Below are positions 1-8,943 of a DNA stretch of 64,000 nucleotides, piece by piece. The stretch's first letter is position 1. Each line of letters opens with the position of its first letter. Under the pieces are notes generated by a model. That model was not told where the DNA came from. It did no database searches and was given only the letters and a program-made list of their open reading frames with translations. The DNA comes from Sphingopyxis sp. FD7 (GTDB lineage: Bacteria > Pseudomonadota > Alphaproteobacteria > Sphingomonadales > Sphingomonadaceae): positions 3,100,001 through 3,164,000 of the forward strand of contig NZ_AP017898.1 of assembly GCF_003609835.1 (NCBI RefSeq), written 5' to 3'. The translations under genes and the position numbers were made by a program.

Positions 1-250
1 CGGCAGCCTGATGTTCGCCGCCGCGCTGACGATCGCGATGCCCGTGGGGTTCGTGCTGATCCTCGTCCAGATCATCATGGGCGTGATCGGCCGCTCGGCG
101 CCCGCGCTCAACCTGTTCGCGGTCGGCATCCCCGCGACCTTGCTCGCCGGGATTGTCCTGCTCGGCGTCGCGACGCCCGCGATGGCCGAAGCGATCCTGC
201 GCATCCTCTCCGACGCGCTCGACGCCGCGCGGATGGTCGCGGGCGTCTGA
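1..250 (+). CDS. fliR: FliR, flagellar type III export gate protein (3' end only)
   Basis: This is the C-terminal end of a gene that begins before the window; the open frame runs in from the first bases and stops at 250. The visible 80 or so residues contain two hydrophobic segments (MPVGFVLILVQIIMGVIGRS and a later stretch around GIPATLLAGIVLLGVA), ending in a short amphipathic tail, as in the FliR C terminus. FliR is an inner-membrane part of the flagellar export gate with FliP and FliQ. The call rests mainly on FlhB starting 3 bases later, because fliR-flhB is a conserved order. The N-terminal part cannot be seen. Confidence 0.85.
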   Translation, partial: GSLMFAAALTIAMPVGFVLILVQIIMGVIGRSAPALNLFAVGIPATLLAGIVLLGVATPAMAEAILRILSDALDAARMVAGV

Positions 251-253
251 GCC

Positions 254-1393
254 ATGGCGGAGGGCCCCGACAAGGACCAGAAAACCGAACAGCCGACGGC
301 GAAGAAGCGCGCCGATTCGATGCGCGAGGGCGATGTGCTGATGTCGCGCGAGCTGGCGACCGCGCTGATGATGCTCGCCGCCGCGGGGTGGATCGTCGCC
401 GCGGGCGGCTGGTTCGTGCAGTCGGCGGGCGACCTCGTCCGTCGCGGCCTCACCCTGACCGCCGCCGACGTCGCCGATTTCGCCCCCGCGGAGGCGCTGA
501 TGCGAAACGGCGCCGAAATCCTGCTGCCGCTCGCGAGTCTGTTCGCGCTGGCGCTCGGCGCCGCGGTCGCAGGCCCCGCGATGCTCGGCTCGATGGGCTG
601 GCGCGGGAAGGCGCTGCATTTCAAGGGCAACCGCATCAATCCGTTGACCGGACTCAAGCGCATGTTCGGAATGCAGGGCGCGACCGAGCTGGCCAAGGCG
701 ATCGCGAAAGTGCTGCTGCTCGGGACGATCGGTTACTGGCTGGTCGCGAGCAGCCTGCCCGCGATCATGACGATGGCGTCCACCGACCTGATCGCCGCGA
801 TCGGCCTTGCCGGCAAGGCGATCGGCCATGCGATGCTGGCGCTCGCCGGGGGGCTCGTCGTCATCGCGCTGATCGACGTGCCGGTGCAATGGTTCCAGCG
901 CAACAAGCGGCTGATGATGAGCAAGCAGGAGGTGAAGGACGAGATGCGCCAGTCCGACGGCGCGCCCGAACTCAAGCAGGCGCAGCGCCAGCGCGCGCAC
1001 GAGATTTTGAGCGGATCGGCGCGCAAGGCGGTGTCCGAGGCGACCGTCGTGCTCACCAACCCGACACATTTTTCGGTCGCGCTGCGCTATAGGCCGGGGA
1101 CCGACGCCGCGCCGGTCGTCGTCGCGCGCGGGCGCGGCGACGTCGCTTTGTCGATCCGCGAACTCGCGCGCACGGCCAATGTGCCGCTGCTCGAATATCC
1201 GCAGCTGACCCGCGCCATCTATTTCACCGCGCGCGCGGGGCGCACCATCCCCGAAGAATTGTTCGTTGCGGTGGCGACCGTGCTCGCCTTCGTCTTCCAG
1301 CTCGAACGCGCGGTCGCCGACGGCATCGCGCCGCCCGCGGTCGATGTGCCGCCCTCGCACCGTTTCGACCCCGAGGGGCGGCGCCAGGCTTAA
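254..1393 (+). CDS. flhB: FlhB, flagellar export substrate-specificity switch
   Basis: A 379-residue membrane protein of the flagellar type III export apparatus. It switches export from rod and hook subunits to filament subunits. The N terminus is charged (DKDQKTEQPTAKKRADSMREG), typical of the family. About four transmembrane segments follow, then a cytoplasmic domain containing the autocleavage motif NPTH at residues 269-272, the same numbering as in Salmonella. Residues around SVALRYRPG and IPEELFVAVATVLAFVFQL match the conserved C-terminal domain. It starts 3 bases after fliR stops, so the two are probably co-translated. All key residues for cleavage are present. Confidence 0.97.
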   Translation: MAEGPDKDQKTEQPTAKKRADSMREGDVLMSRELATALMMLAAAGWIVAAGGWFVQSAGDLVRRGLTLTAADVADFAPAEALMRNGAEILLPLASLFALALGAAVAGPAMLGSMGWRGKALHFKGNRINPLTGLKRMFGMQGATELAKAIAKVLLLGTIGYWLVASSLPAIMTMASTDLIAAIGLAGKAIGHAMLALAGGLVVIALIDVPVQWFQRNKRLMMSKQEVKDEMRQSDGAPELKQAQRQRAHEILSGSARKAVSEATVVLTNPTHFSVALRYRPGTDAAPVVVARGRGDVALSIRELARTANVPLLEYPQLTRAIYFTARAGRTIPEELFVAVATVLAFVFQLERAVADGIAPPAVDVPPSHRFDPEGRRQA

Positions 1394-1438
1394 GGTCGCC
1401 CGCCCGCTGCCGTTAAGCAGTGCGAAGGATATTTCGCC

Positions 1439-2809
1439 ATGGTCAATTCCATCGCCAACAGCCTGGGCTTCGGGTCGGGCATCGACATTCCGAAGCTGGT
1501 CGACGACCTGTCGAACGCATCGCGCCAACCCAAGATTGCGCGCCTCACCGAATTGACGCAGGCGAACCAGACACGGATCAGCGCGGTGGCGCAGGCGCGC
1601 GCCGACCTCGACGGATTTGCCGATTCCCTGAGCCAGATGATCGGCGACGGGACGCTGCGCAGCACCCCGACCGTGTCCGACGACAGCGTGCTCGGCGCGA
1701 CCAGCCGCGCGGGCCTGTCGGCCGACAGCTTTGCCGCGACCGTCGTGGTGAACCAGCTTGCGCGCGCGCAGACCAATTATTCGGGCGTCGTCGCCGATCG
1801 CACCGCCGCGATCGGCACGGGAACGATGACGCTGACCGTCGGCGGCGTCGCGCAGGCGATCGCGATCGACGCGGCGGGCAACAGCCTCGACGGGCTTGCC
1901 GAAGCGATCAACGCGAGCGGCGCGGGCGTCACGGCCTCAATCATCGCCGACGAGGGCGGCCACCGGCTGATCCTGAAAGGCCCGACGGGCGAAGCCAATG
2001 GCTTTACCCTCACCGCCGATGCCGGTGCCGATCCGGGGCTCGCCGCCTTTGCCACCGATGGCGGCATGACGCTGGGCCAGAGCGCCGCCGACGCCGAGTT
2101 CACGATCGACGGCATCGCCTTCAGCCGCGCGACCAATATCGTCGACGATGTCGTTCCCGGCATGTCGCTGACGCTGAAAAAGGCAGCTCCCGGACAGCCC
2201 GTCGATATCGGCGCGAGCCGCCCGCTCGACATGATCAAGCAGACGGTGGGCGATTTCGTGGCCGTCTACAACCAGCTCAAGGCGAGTCTCACCGCGGCTT
2301 CCAACCTGCCCGGTGCAACGGCCTCGCTGCGCGAACTCGAACGCGAGCTCGGCGGTCTGATCCACCAGGTGATTTCGAGCCACGACAGCATCAACCAGCT
2401 ATCCGACATCGGCCTTTCGGTGACCAAGGAGGGGCTGCTGTCGGTCGATAACGCCAAGCTCGACAAGGCGCTCGAAACCGACGCCGGTGCTGTCGAAGCC
2501 TTGTTCAATCCCCGCCGCGACGCGACGCACAATGAAACGACCGATCCCGGCATCGCCTTTGCGCTCGATGCGATCCGCGACAAGGCCGTCGGCGCCAATG
2601 GCGCGATCGACCGCGTATCGCGCTCGCTCGCCGACAAGCAGAAAAGCCTCGCCGACCAGCTTGCGAAGGTCGAGGAGCGCGAAGACGCCTATCGCGCGCG
2701 GCTCGAGAAGCAATATGGCGCGCTCGAAGCCAAGCTGGCGGCGTTCAAGGCGACGCAATCCTATCTCGAACAACAGATCAAGCTCTGGACCAACCAGGGC
2801 AACGACTAG
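1439..2809 (+). CDS. fliD: FliD, flagellar filament cap (hook-associated protein 2)
   Basis: A 456-residue FliD. It caps the growing filament and folds exported flagellin at the tip. The N terminus (SIANSLGFGSGIDIPKLVDDL) is the typical FliD_N start, with a coiled-coil region around residues 35-65 and another near the C terminus (SLADKQKSLADQLAKVEERE onwards), ending in the conserved KATQSYLEQQI segment. Central immunoglobulin-like hook domains are short, consistent with the generally compact axial proteins here. It lies 45 bases after flhB, with GAAGGA about 10 bases before the ATG, and is followed by fliS, its usual partner. Confidence 0.96.
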   Translation: MVNSIANSLGFGSGIDIPKLVDDLSNASRQPKIARLTELTQANQTRISAVAQARADLDGFADSLSQMIGDGTLRSTPTVSDDSVLGATSRAGLSADSFAATVVVNQLARAQTNYSGVVADRTAAIGTGTMTLTVGGVAQAIAIDAAGNSLDGLAEAINASGAGVTASIIADEGGHRLILKGPTGEANGFTLTADAGADPGLAAFATDGGMTLGQSAADAEFTIDGIAFSRATNIVDDVVPGMSLTLKKAAPGQPVDIGASRPLDMIKQTVGDFVAVYNQLKASLTAASNLPGATASLRELERELGGLIHQVISSHDSINQLSDIGLSVTKEGLLSVDNAKLDKALETDAGAVEALFNPRRDATHNETTDPGIAFALDAIRDKAVGANGAIDRVSRSLADKQKSLADQLAKVEEREDAYRARLEKQYGALEAKLAAFKATQSYLEQQIKLWTNQGND

Positions 2810-2829
2810 ACCGGATTCCGAGGACCGCC

Positions 2830-3219
2830 GTGACCGCCACCGCATCGACCGTTCGGGCAACCGGGCTTTACCGCCGATTGCAGAATGAAAGCCGCGCCGC
2901 CGCCGCCGACCCCGTCGAGCTGGTGACGATGCTCTATGACGAGCTTGAAACCGCGGTCGGCGTGCTTGCGGCGATGGTGCGGCAGGGCCAGCGCATCTCG
3001 GCCACCGAACCCGCGCACCGCGCGCGCGCGATCCTGATCGGGCTCGACGTCAATCTCGACCACGACAAGGGCGGCGACGTCGCGGCGGCGCTGTCGCGCG
3101 TCTACCGCAGTATGCGGCGCAAGCTCGACGACGCCGTGGCGACGAACAGCGCCGATGCGCTTGCCGAACTGCTTGAGGGCATCAAGACGATCAGCGCCGC
3201 GTGGCGGCAGCTTCGCTGA
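2830..3219 (+). CDS. fliS: FliS, flagellin export chaperone
   Basis: A 129-residue FliS-like chaperone, which binds the C-terminal tail of flagellin and stops early polymerisation in the cytoplasm. The family hallmark 'PVELVTMLYDEL' is at residues 27-38, followed by the all-helical bundle (ARAILIGLDVNLDHDKGGDVA resembling the conserved LxxLNxExGG region). It starts with GTG, 20 bases after fliD, with GAGGAC just upstream. A strong terminator follows at 3245-3286, so flhB-fliD-fliS seems to end a transcript that began upstream of the window. Confidence 0.92.
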   Translation: MTATASTVRATGLYRRLQNESRAAAADPVELVTMLYDELETAVGVLAAMVRQGQRISATEPAHRARAILIGLDVNLDHDKGGDVAAALSRVYRSMRRKLDDAVATNSADALAELLEGIKTISAAWRQLR

Positions 3220-3244
3220 CGCTTTTTCACTTTTGCGAAACGGC

Positions 3245-3286
3245 ACCGGCCCACCCTTCGCACGAAGGGCGGGCCGGTTTTCTTTC
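3245..3286 (+). terminator. Rho-independent terminator after fliS
   Basis: A 16-base stem (ACCGGCCCACCCTTCG pairing with CGAAGGGCGGGCCGGT, one mismatch) with a two-base loop is followed directly by a T-rich run (TTTTCTTTC). This ends the fliR-flhB-fliD-fliS transcript just before the convergent regulator gene. Confidence 0.9.
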
Positions 3287-3402
3287 GTCGGAAACCCGCT
3301 GGGTACCCGGCCGCCCTAGGTGGGGACGGGCGACCGGGTGGTTCAGGAGCGGACCAGAGCTCCCTTTTTCAGCGGGTGCTGAAACCTGTGTCGGGCAGAC
3401 CG

Positions 3403-4470
3403 TCAGGCGGCCTGTTGATGAACCCCATATTTGCGCATCTTTTCGATCAGCGTCGTGCGCTTCAGCGTCAAGAGGCGCGCCGCTTCCGAAATTATGCCGT
3501 CGGCGAGGTCGAGCGCGACGTGGATCTGTTCGAGTTCGATCGTCTCGATCTCGCGCTTGAGGTCGATCGGTCGGCCCGGCGCCGGCGTCTTGGCCACAGC
3601 CGCCGCAGGCAGCGGAGCCGAGCGATCGTTCGGGCGGACCGGCACCGCGGCGGGGCTGCCGGGGACAGCGGGCCGCGGCGCCGGCGCTGCGGTGGGGTTC
3701 AGGAGCATCGCGACGTCCTGCGCATCGAGCGTCTCGCCGCCGTGGAGGACGCTGGCGCGTTCGACGAAGTTTCTGAGTTCGCGCACATTGCCGGGCCAGC
3801 CGTGCTGCATCAGCATCGTCATCGCACCGGCGTCGAAGCGGCATTTGGCATCGGCGGGCATCTTGCGCTGAAAATGGCGAATAAGCGCTGGAATATCCTC
3901 GGCGCGGCTCGCCAGGCTGGGGACCTGGAGCACAACCACGCCGAGCCGGAAGAACAGGTCTTCGCGGAACTTGCCCTCGGCGATCGCGGCGCCGAGATCC
4001 TGGTGCGTCGCCGAAATGACGCGCACGTCGACGGGCTTCACCTCGCTCGACCCGACGCGAACGATTGTCCGGTCTTCCAGCACGCGCAGCAGTTTGACCT
4101 GCATGTCGAAGCGCATGTCGCCGATTTCGTCGAGGAAGATGGTGCCGCCTTCGCTGGCCTCGAAATGGCCGATGCGGCGGGCATGGGCGCCGGTGAAGCT
4201 GCCCTTTTCATGCCCGAACAGTTCAGATTCGATAAGCTCGCCGGGAATCGCGCCGCAATTGATCGCCGAAAAGGCGTTGCCCGCACGGACGCTTTCGTCG
4301 TGGATCGCACGCGCCACCAGCTCCTTGCCCGACCCCGAGGGACCACAAAGCATGACCGACGCGTTCGACCGCGCCACGCGGCGGATCATTTCGCGCAGCC
4401 GCGCCGCGCCTTCGCTCGTCCCGATGATCGAGGCTTCGAGCGCCACTTGTTCCTTGTGCCCCACGGTCAT
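3403..4470 (-). CDS. Sigma-54-dependent flagellar activator (FlbD/FleQ type, no receiver domain)
   Basis: A 355-residue AAA+ activator of sigma-54 RNA polymerase. Domains: a short N terminus of about 15 residues, the AAA+ domain (Walker A GPSGSGKE at 43-50, sigma-54 contact loop GSFTGA at 90-95, Walker B GTIFLDEIGD at about 109-118), a long Pro/Ala linker, and a C-terminal Fis-type helix-turn-helix (residues about 305-350, ISEAARLLTLKRTTLIEKMR). There is no receiver or GAF domain, so it is unlikely to be phosphorylated like Caulobacter FlbD. I prefer the ATG at 4470 because GGAG lies 6-7 bases before it; an in-frame ATG at 4482 has no clear ribosome site. It sits between flagellar operons, so flagellar master control is the likely role. 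Confidence 0.88.
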   Translation of the reverse strand: MTVGHKEQVALEASIIGTSEGAARLREMIRRVARSNASVMLCGPSGSGKELVARAIHDESVRAGNAFSAINCGAIPGELIESELFGHEKGSFTGAHARRIGHFEASEGGTIFLDEIGDMRFDMQVKLLRVLEDRTIVRVGSSEVKPVDVRVISATHQDLGAAIAEGKFREDLFFRLGVVVLQVPSLASRAEDIPALIRHFQRKMPADAKCRFDAGAMTMLMQHGWPGNVRELRNFVERASVLHGGETLDAQDVAMLLNPTAAPAPRPAVPGSPAAVPVRPNDRSAPLPAAAVAKTPAPGRPIDLKREIETIELEQIHVALDLADGIISEAARLLTLKRTTLIEKMRKYGVHQQAA

Positions 4471-4482
4471 TCTGGTCTCCAT

Positions 4483-4650
4483 CGCGCCGCCCGCTCGGCG
4501 CCCCTTCGATGGCCTCAGAAATTGAGGAAACTGGTAAACAAAACCTTATCGAGAAGCCATTAAGTCACTCAAAAATAATGGTTATTACCAAAGTGGGAGT
4601 ATCTTCGGCGCTTCTGCGTTAACCATCGTCGATATGCCGCCAAATTGGCG
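4483..4650. promoter_or_regulatory. AT-rich leader region upstream of the sigma-54 activator
   Basis: These 168 bases separate the motB stop from the activator start, both on the minus strand. The central part (about 4515-4625) is much more AT-rich than its surroundings and contains the small inverted repeat TGGTTATTACCA at 4579-4590. No -24/-12 element is seen. It probably holds the activator's own promoter, but I cannot assign -35/-10 boxes. Confidence 0.3.
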
Positions 4651-5514
4651 CTAATTCTTTGCCGAGCGCCAGCCGAGCGTGATCGAGATGCGCCGGTTGC
4701 GCGGGTCGAGCCGATCCGAGGGAACATAGGGTTCGCGATCGGCGACCCCTTCGATTCGCGCGAAGCGATCCGATTCAATGCCCCGGAACTCGAGATAATG
4801 GCGCGTCACTTCGGCCCGGTCGACCGACAGGCGCCAGTTGTTCGTTCCCGATTTCGCCGACCAGGGCGCGGCATCGGTATGGCCGCGAATCATCAGCTGG
4901 TTGGGCGCCTCGGCGATCGGCACCGCGACTTCGGCAAATAATTTGGCGCCAGCCGGGGTGAGCTGGCTGGTGCCGAGCGCGAACATCGAAAAGTCGGCGT
5001 CGTCGACGATGTCGATGCGCAGCCCCTCCATCGTCTCAGTAAAGCGCAGGTTGCGCGCAAGTCGCTTGAGGTCACCCTTGCTCAGGATGCGGTTCTTCAT
5101 CGACTGGGCGAGCAGGCTGAACCGCTTCGACTCCGCCTCGCGCTCGCGCCCCGATGCCTCGCGCGGGCCGCCCACCGCATCGCGCGGGATCGTCATCGCG
5201 CGCGTTCCCGTCTGCGCCGCGCCGTGCGGATATTTATCGACGGACACCAGCGAGTCACCGCCGAACAGGCCGTTCGAACCCGCAGTGTCCTGCTTGCTCT
5301 GCACGATCGTCGGCGCGAAATAGTCGGCGAGCGCCTTGCGCTGTTTTTCGTTGGTCGCGCCGAGCAGCCACATGAGCAGGAAAAAGGCCATCATCGCGGT
5401 GACGAAGTCGGCATAGGCGACCTTCCACGCGCCACCATGATGGCCGCCATGCCCGGCCTCGATCACCTTTTTGACGATGATCGGGCGTATCGGCGTATTG
5501 GGCCGCGCAGCCAT
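4651..5514 (-). CDS. motB: MotB, flagellar stator protein
   Basis: A 287-residue stator protein. With MotA it forms the ion channel that drives rotation and is anchored to peptidoglycan. One transmembrane helix is near the N terminus (YADFVTAMMAFFLLMWLLGA, about residues 34-53) and carries the conserved aspartate (ADF) that carries the proton. A plug/linker region follows, then a C-terminal OmpA-like peptidoglycan-binding domain (LMIRGHTDAAPW, RLSVDRAEVTRHYLE, DPRNRRISITLGW). Its ATG shares one base with the motA stop (TGATG), so the pair is translationally coupled. Confidence 0.96.
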   Translation of the reverse strand: MAARPNTPIRPIIVKKVIEAGHGGHHGGAWKVAYADFVTAMMAFFLLMWLLGATNEKQRKALADYFAPTIVQSKQDTAGSNGLFGGDSLVSVDKYPHGAAQTGTRAMTIPRDAVGGPREASGREREAESKRFSLLAQSMKNRILSKGDLKRLARNLRFTETMEGLRIDIVDDADFSMFALGTSQLTPAGAKLFAEVAVPIAEAPNQLMIRGHTDAAPWSAKSGTNNWRLSVDRAEVTRHYLEFRGIESDRFARIEGVADREPYVPSDRLDPRNRRISITLGWRSAKN

Positions 5515-6377
5515 CAGCGGCCCCGCATCCCGTCAAAGACCTCGGCGAAGCTCGGCTGGTTATGATGATCGACGCCCGAGCGCGCCGCCTCGATCACCAG
5601 CGGCTGCGGGTGGCCGTGGAGCGAGGCGATGATGAGCTGCTTCACGGTATGATAGATAGCGCCGTCGCTTTCGATCACCGTCTTGGCGCGCGTCGCAAAG
5701 GGCCCGACCAGGCCATAGGCGAGCAGCACGCCCAGGAAGGTGCCGACAAGCGCCGAGCCGATCATCGCGCCAAGGATTTCGGGCGGCTTGTCGATCGAAC
5801 CCATTGTCTTGACGACGCCGAGCACCGCGGCGACGATGCCGAGCGCGGGCAACGCATCGGCCAGGCTCTGCAGCCCCTCGGCAGGCCTCATGCTATGATG
5901 GTGGTGGTTTTTCAGGGCGTTGTCCATGACCTCCTCGACGGCGTGGGGGTCGAGCGTGCCCGAGGAGACGACGACGAGACGCAGCGTGTCGCAGATCAGA
6001 TGGACGAGCGTATCGTCCTTCAACAGCTTGGGATATTGCTGGAAAATCGTCGAGTTCTTCGGATCCTCGATATGCGGTTCGACCGCGACCGGCCCTTCGG
6101 TGCGCATCATCTTCATCAGCGACGAGACGAGCAGGATGCAGTCGAGATAATCCTGTTTTTTATACTGCGGCCCCTTGAACACCTTGCCGAGGCCGCCGGC
6201 GAGCGCCTTCAGATCGGCGCCCGAATTGCCGATGATGAGCGAGCCGAGCGCGGCGCCGCCGATGATGAGCATTTCGTGCGGCAGCGCGTGCAGGACGGGG
6301 CCGAGGTTGCCGCCGGTCAGCGCAAAACCCCCGAACACCAGCAGGATCAGAACGACGATGCCGACAACGGGAAACAT
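5514..6377 (-). CDS. motA: MotA, flagellar stator protein
   Basis: A 287-residue MotA, the four-helix inner-membrane half of the stator. The N terminus MFPVVGIVVLILLVFGGFAL is the typical first helix, and the C-terminal half has the paired helices around LPALGIVAAVLGVVKTMGSI and MIGSALVGTFLGVLLAYGLVGP with the conserved prolines. A long cytoplasmic loop (residues about 70-165) carries the rotor-contact charges. A longer GTG start at 6401 is possible, but the ATG at 6377 matches the family and has GGAG upstream. It lies about 100 bases after flgL and may share that transcript. Confidence 0.95.
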   Translation of the reverse strand: MFPVVGIVVLILLVFGGFALTGGNLGPVLHALPHEMLIIGGAALGSLIIGNSGADLKALAGGLGKVFKGPQYKKQDYLDCILLVSSLMKMMRTEGPVAVEPHIEDPKNSTIFQQYPKLLKDDTLVHLICDTLRLVVVSSGTLDPHAVEEVMDNALKNHHHHSMRPAEGLQSLADALPALGIVAAVLGVVKTMGSIDKPPEILGAMIGSALVGTFLGVLLAYGLVGPFATRAKTVIESDGAIYHTVKQLIIASLHGHPQPLVIEAARSGVDHHNQPSFAEVFDGMRGR

Positions 6378-6478
6378 GCGCGGGCCACTCCAATCGGGCA
6401 CCGGACGTCACCGGCCACCCGCAAATCCAAAGGACGTCTTGATGCTTAACGGCAGCGCGGCCGCGATGTTGAGCGCAC

Positions 6479-7309
6479 TCAGCGCAAAAGATCGAACAAG
6501 GTCTGCCGGTTGATCTTGGCAAAGGCCGCCTGCGCGGCATTGAGCGTCAGTTCCTGGGCATGGAGCTCGGCGATCGCGACGGTGAGGTCGGTGTCCTCCA
6601 CCGTCGAGCGTTCGTCCTTGAGCGTGATCCCGCGCGCCGCCAGCCCGTCGCCGATGCGGTCGAGTCGCCCGCCCGCCAGGCCGATCGCGGCATGGGCGTC
6701 GGCGACATGGCTGATCGACGCCGCAAGCGTGCCAAGCGACAGGTTCATCGCCGCCGTGTCGCCCGCCGCGACCGCGGCCGCGGCGTCGCGAATCCCCGTC
6801 GACAGGCTGTTGCCGCCGAGGACGAACACGTCGGCCGCCGACGGCACGGGTGCGAAGCTGAGATCGGCGTCGAAGCGCATCACGCGCGCCGGCCCCGCCG
6901 CGAACAAGGGCTCGCCATTCGAATCGCGCGACGCGGCGAGCGCGTCGATCTCGTCGGCGATCGTCGTGAGTTCGGCGGCGATCGTCGCGCGGTCGGCCGG
7001 ATTGGCGGACTCGCTGACTGCGGCGAGCGTCAGCTCGCGCGCGCGCGTCATCAGATCGCTGACCGACTTCATGACGCCATCGGCCTGCGACACGAGCGCG
7101 GCGGCCGAATTGACGTTCGCCGCCCACGCGGTCATGCTGGCCTGCGTCGTGCCGATCGTCGCGATCCGCCGCGCCGCGACCGGATCGTCGGACATGCGCA
7201 GCAGTTTCTTGCCGCCCGAAATCTGGATCTGCGTCCGCTCGAGTTGTTCCGCGAGGCTTTGTTGGCGCGCGATTTCGCGCGTCATGCGATTGCCGACGGC
7301 GTTGATCAT
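6479..7309 (-). CDS. flgL: FlgL, hook-filament junction protein (HAP3)
   Basis: A 276-residue hook-associated protein 3, placed between hook and filament. The N terminus (residues 8-60) has the flagellin-like helical D0/D1 start (MTREIARQQSLAEQLERTQ, GGKKLLRMSDDPVAARRI), and the C terminus (TVEDTDLTVAIAELHAQEL..AFAKINRQTLFDLL) is the matching flagellin-type helix. The middle is shorter than in enteric FlgL (about 317 residues). It is the last gene of the flgB-L operon, 15 bases after flgK. Confidence 0.95.
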   Translation of the reverse strand: MINAVGNRMTREIARQQSLAEQLERTQIQISGGKKLLRMSDDPVAARRIATIGTTQASMTAWAANVNSAAALVSQADGVMKSVSDLMTRARELTLAAVSESANPADRATIAAELTTIADEIDALAASRDSNGEPLFAAGPARVMRFDADLSFAPVPSAADVFVLGGNSLSTGIRDAAAAVAAGDTAAMNLSLGTLAASISHVADAHAAIGLAGGRLDRIGDGLAARGITLKDERSTVEDTDLTVAIAELHAQELTLNAAQAAFAKINRQTLFDLLR

Positions 7310-7324
7310 CGTCCCGGACCTTCC

Positions 7325-8650
7325 TTAAAGCGAGCTCAAGAGCGTTTGCATGGTTTCCCGCGCGACCTGGATCGTGCGCGCGGCCGCCGAATAGGCTTGC
7401 TGGAACCGCAACAGTTCGGCGGCTTCGGTGTCGAGATCGACTTGGGCGACGCTGTCGCGCGCCGCCGCCGCCGCGTCGGCGCGCGTCGTCGCGGCGGCAT
7501 GGTGCGCGCGCGCTGCGGCGACTGTCTGCGCCTGCGTCGCCATATGGCCCGACCAGCGCGCTTCGGGATCGTTCGCGCCGCGCATCGTGCCGAACACCAG
7601 CATATTGCCGTTGCCGCCCGACGCATCGGCGGCGGCGACCTGATCGGGCGTCAGCGGCGCGGCGGTCAAAGTCGCCGCGCCGGTTCCGGTGAACAGCGGT
7701 TGTCCCGGATTGCCGCCCGCGTCGATGCCCGCCTGGTGCGCGGCGTTGAGCTGGGTGGCAAAGTCGGTCGCCATCGCGTCGAGCGCGGCGCGCTGGTCGG
7801 CCACATGATTCGCGCTCTCGGCCAATCCGGCAAGCACGCCGGTCGCGATCGCAAGCGGCGCGCCGCCGATGCTGTACGACAGGCGGCCGTCAGGCGCGGC
7901 GGTGACGGCGATCGGCGCGACCACACCGCCACCGACGAGCAGCTCGCCCGTCCCCGCGGCGCGGAGCGTCACCGCGCCATTGGTATCGAAGGTCGCGCTG
8001 ACCCCCGCCTGCGACGACAATCGGTCGAGCAGCCGGTCGCGCTCGTCGAGCAGGCTCGCTTCGTTGGTCGACCCCGGCCGCGCCTTGCGCAACCCGATGT
8101 TGATTTGTTCGAGCGCGTCGAGATTGGCGTTGAAGTCGCTGACCGCGCTCACCGCGGCGCCCGAGATCCCTTCGCTCATGCCTGCAAGCTGGTCGGCGGC
8201 GGTGCGAAAACCCGATGCGACATCGTCGACCGCTTGCAGGAACTGCGCGCGGAGCGTCCGGTTCGCGGGGTCGGCGGTGAGCTGGTCGGCGGTGGTGAAA
8301 AGCGTCGTGAGCCCGGTCTTGATTCCGTTGGTTTCGTCGCTGAGCGCGCCCTCCACCTTGCCGAGCCAGTCGAGCCGTGCCGCCGCGCGCTCGGCATCGC
8401 CGGAGGTGAGCCGCGAATCCGCGATCAGCCACTGGTCGACCGAGCGGTCGAGGCCGCGAATATCGACCCCGCCGGGGCTGGTGTTGCCGCGGTAGAAGAT
8501 CGAATTGCCGCCGCCGACCGCCTCCATCATCTCGAGGCGACGGCGTGCATATCCGGGCGTCTGCGCATTGGCGATATTGTCGCCGATCGTCGACAGCGCG
8601 CGCGAATAGGCCTTGAGCCCGCTGTAGCCGATGCCGAGCAGGTCGCTCAT
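7325..8650 (-). CDS. flgK: FlgK, hook-filament junction protein (HAP1)
   Basis: A 441-residue hook-associated protein 1. The N terminus has the rod/hook signature (GYSGLKAYSRALSTIGDNIANAQTPGYARR), the centre carries the FlgK DERDRLLDRLSSQAGV segment (about residues 188-203), and the C terminus is the coiled-coil end (LDTEAAELLRFQQAYSAAAR..ETMQTLLSSL). It is about 100 residues shorter than enteric FlgK, which suggests loss of variable outer domains. Its ATG overlaps the flgJ stop (ATGA). Confidence 0.95.
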   Translation of the reverse strand: MSDLLGIGYSGLKAYSRALSTIGDNIANAQTPGYARRRLEMMEAVGGGNSIFYRGNTSPGGVDIRGLDRSVDQWLIADSRLTSGDAERAAARLDWLGKVEGALSDETNGIKTGLTTLFTTADQLTADPANRTLRAQFLQAVDDVASGFRTAADQLAGMSEGISGAAVSAVSDFNANLDALEQINIGLRKARPGSTNEASLLDERDRLLDRLSSQAGVSATFDTNGAVTLRAAGTGELLVGGGVVAPIAVTAAPDGRLSYSIGGAPLAIATGVLAGLAESANHVADQRAALDAMATDFATQLNAAHQAGIDAGGNPGQPLFTGTGAATLTAAPLTPDQVAAADASGGNGNMLVFGTMRGANDPEARWSGHMATQAQTVAAARAHHAAATTRADAAAAARDSVAQVDLDTEAAELLRFQQAYSAAARTIQVARETMQTLLSSL

Positions 8651-8943
8651 TGCACGCCTCCGCCAATGCGTCCGCGAAACTGCCGTTCGACCATGTCGGC
8701 GATGCCGAACTGGCGCATCGCGGCCAGGCTGTCGGCGGTGCGCGCGTCGGCCATTTCGCGGAAATTGTCGGTCGCGCTCGACCCGAAGATGTCGTCGCCG
8801 AGCTTTGCCTGCCGCATCGACGCCATCAGCTGGCGCAGGATCACGGCCTCGAACGCTTCGGCCGCCTTGCGCAGCCCGCCGTCGCCGCCCCCCGCAGCCG
8901 CGGGGGCAGGCAAGGCCGAAAGGGAAGAAATGGGGCTCGTCAT
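8647..8943 (-). CDS. flgJ: FlgJ-type rod-binding protein without the muramidase domain
   Basis: A 98-residue protein matching only the N-terminal rod-binding half of enteric FlgJ: AAEAFEAVILRQLMASMRQA at about residues 27-46, then DIFGSSATDNFREMADARTA. The peptidoglycan-cutting C-terminal domain found in enteric bacteria is absent. Here that activity is probably supplied by the separate lytic transglycosylase at 15790-16614, an arrangement known in other Alphaproteobacteria. Start and stop overlap flgI and flgK by four bases, so the size is not due to a frameshift. Confidence 0.9.
   Translation of the reverse strand: MTSPISSLSALPAPAAAGGGDGGLRKAAEAFEAVILRQLMASMRQAKLGDDIFGSSATDNFREMADARTADSLAAMRQFGIADMVERQFRGRIGGGVQ

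Noticed and set aside
3305..3339. ACCCGG..CCGGGT inverted repeat between fliS and the activator gene
   Set aside because: It lacks a T-run and the fliS terminator already lies upstream; it may only be chance in GC-rich DNA.
3367..3384. Short inverted repeat TTTCAGCGGGTGCTGAAA downstream of the sigma-54 activator
   Set aside because: No T-run follows on the minus strand, so a terminator role is not supported.
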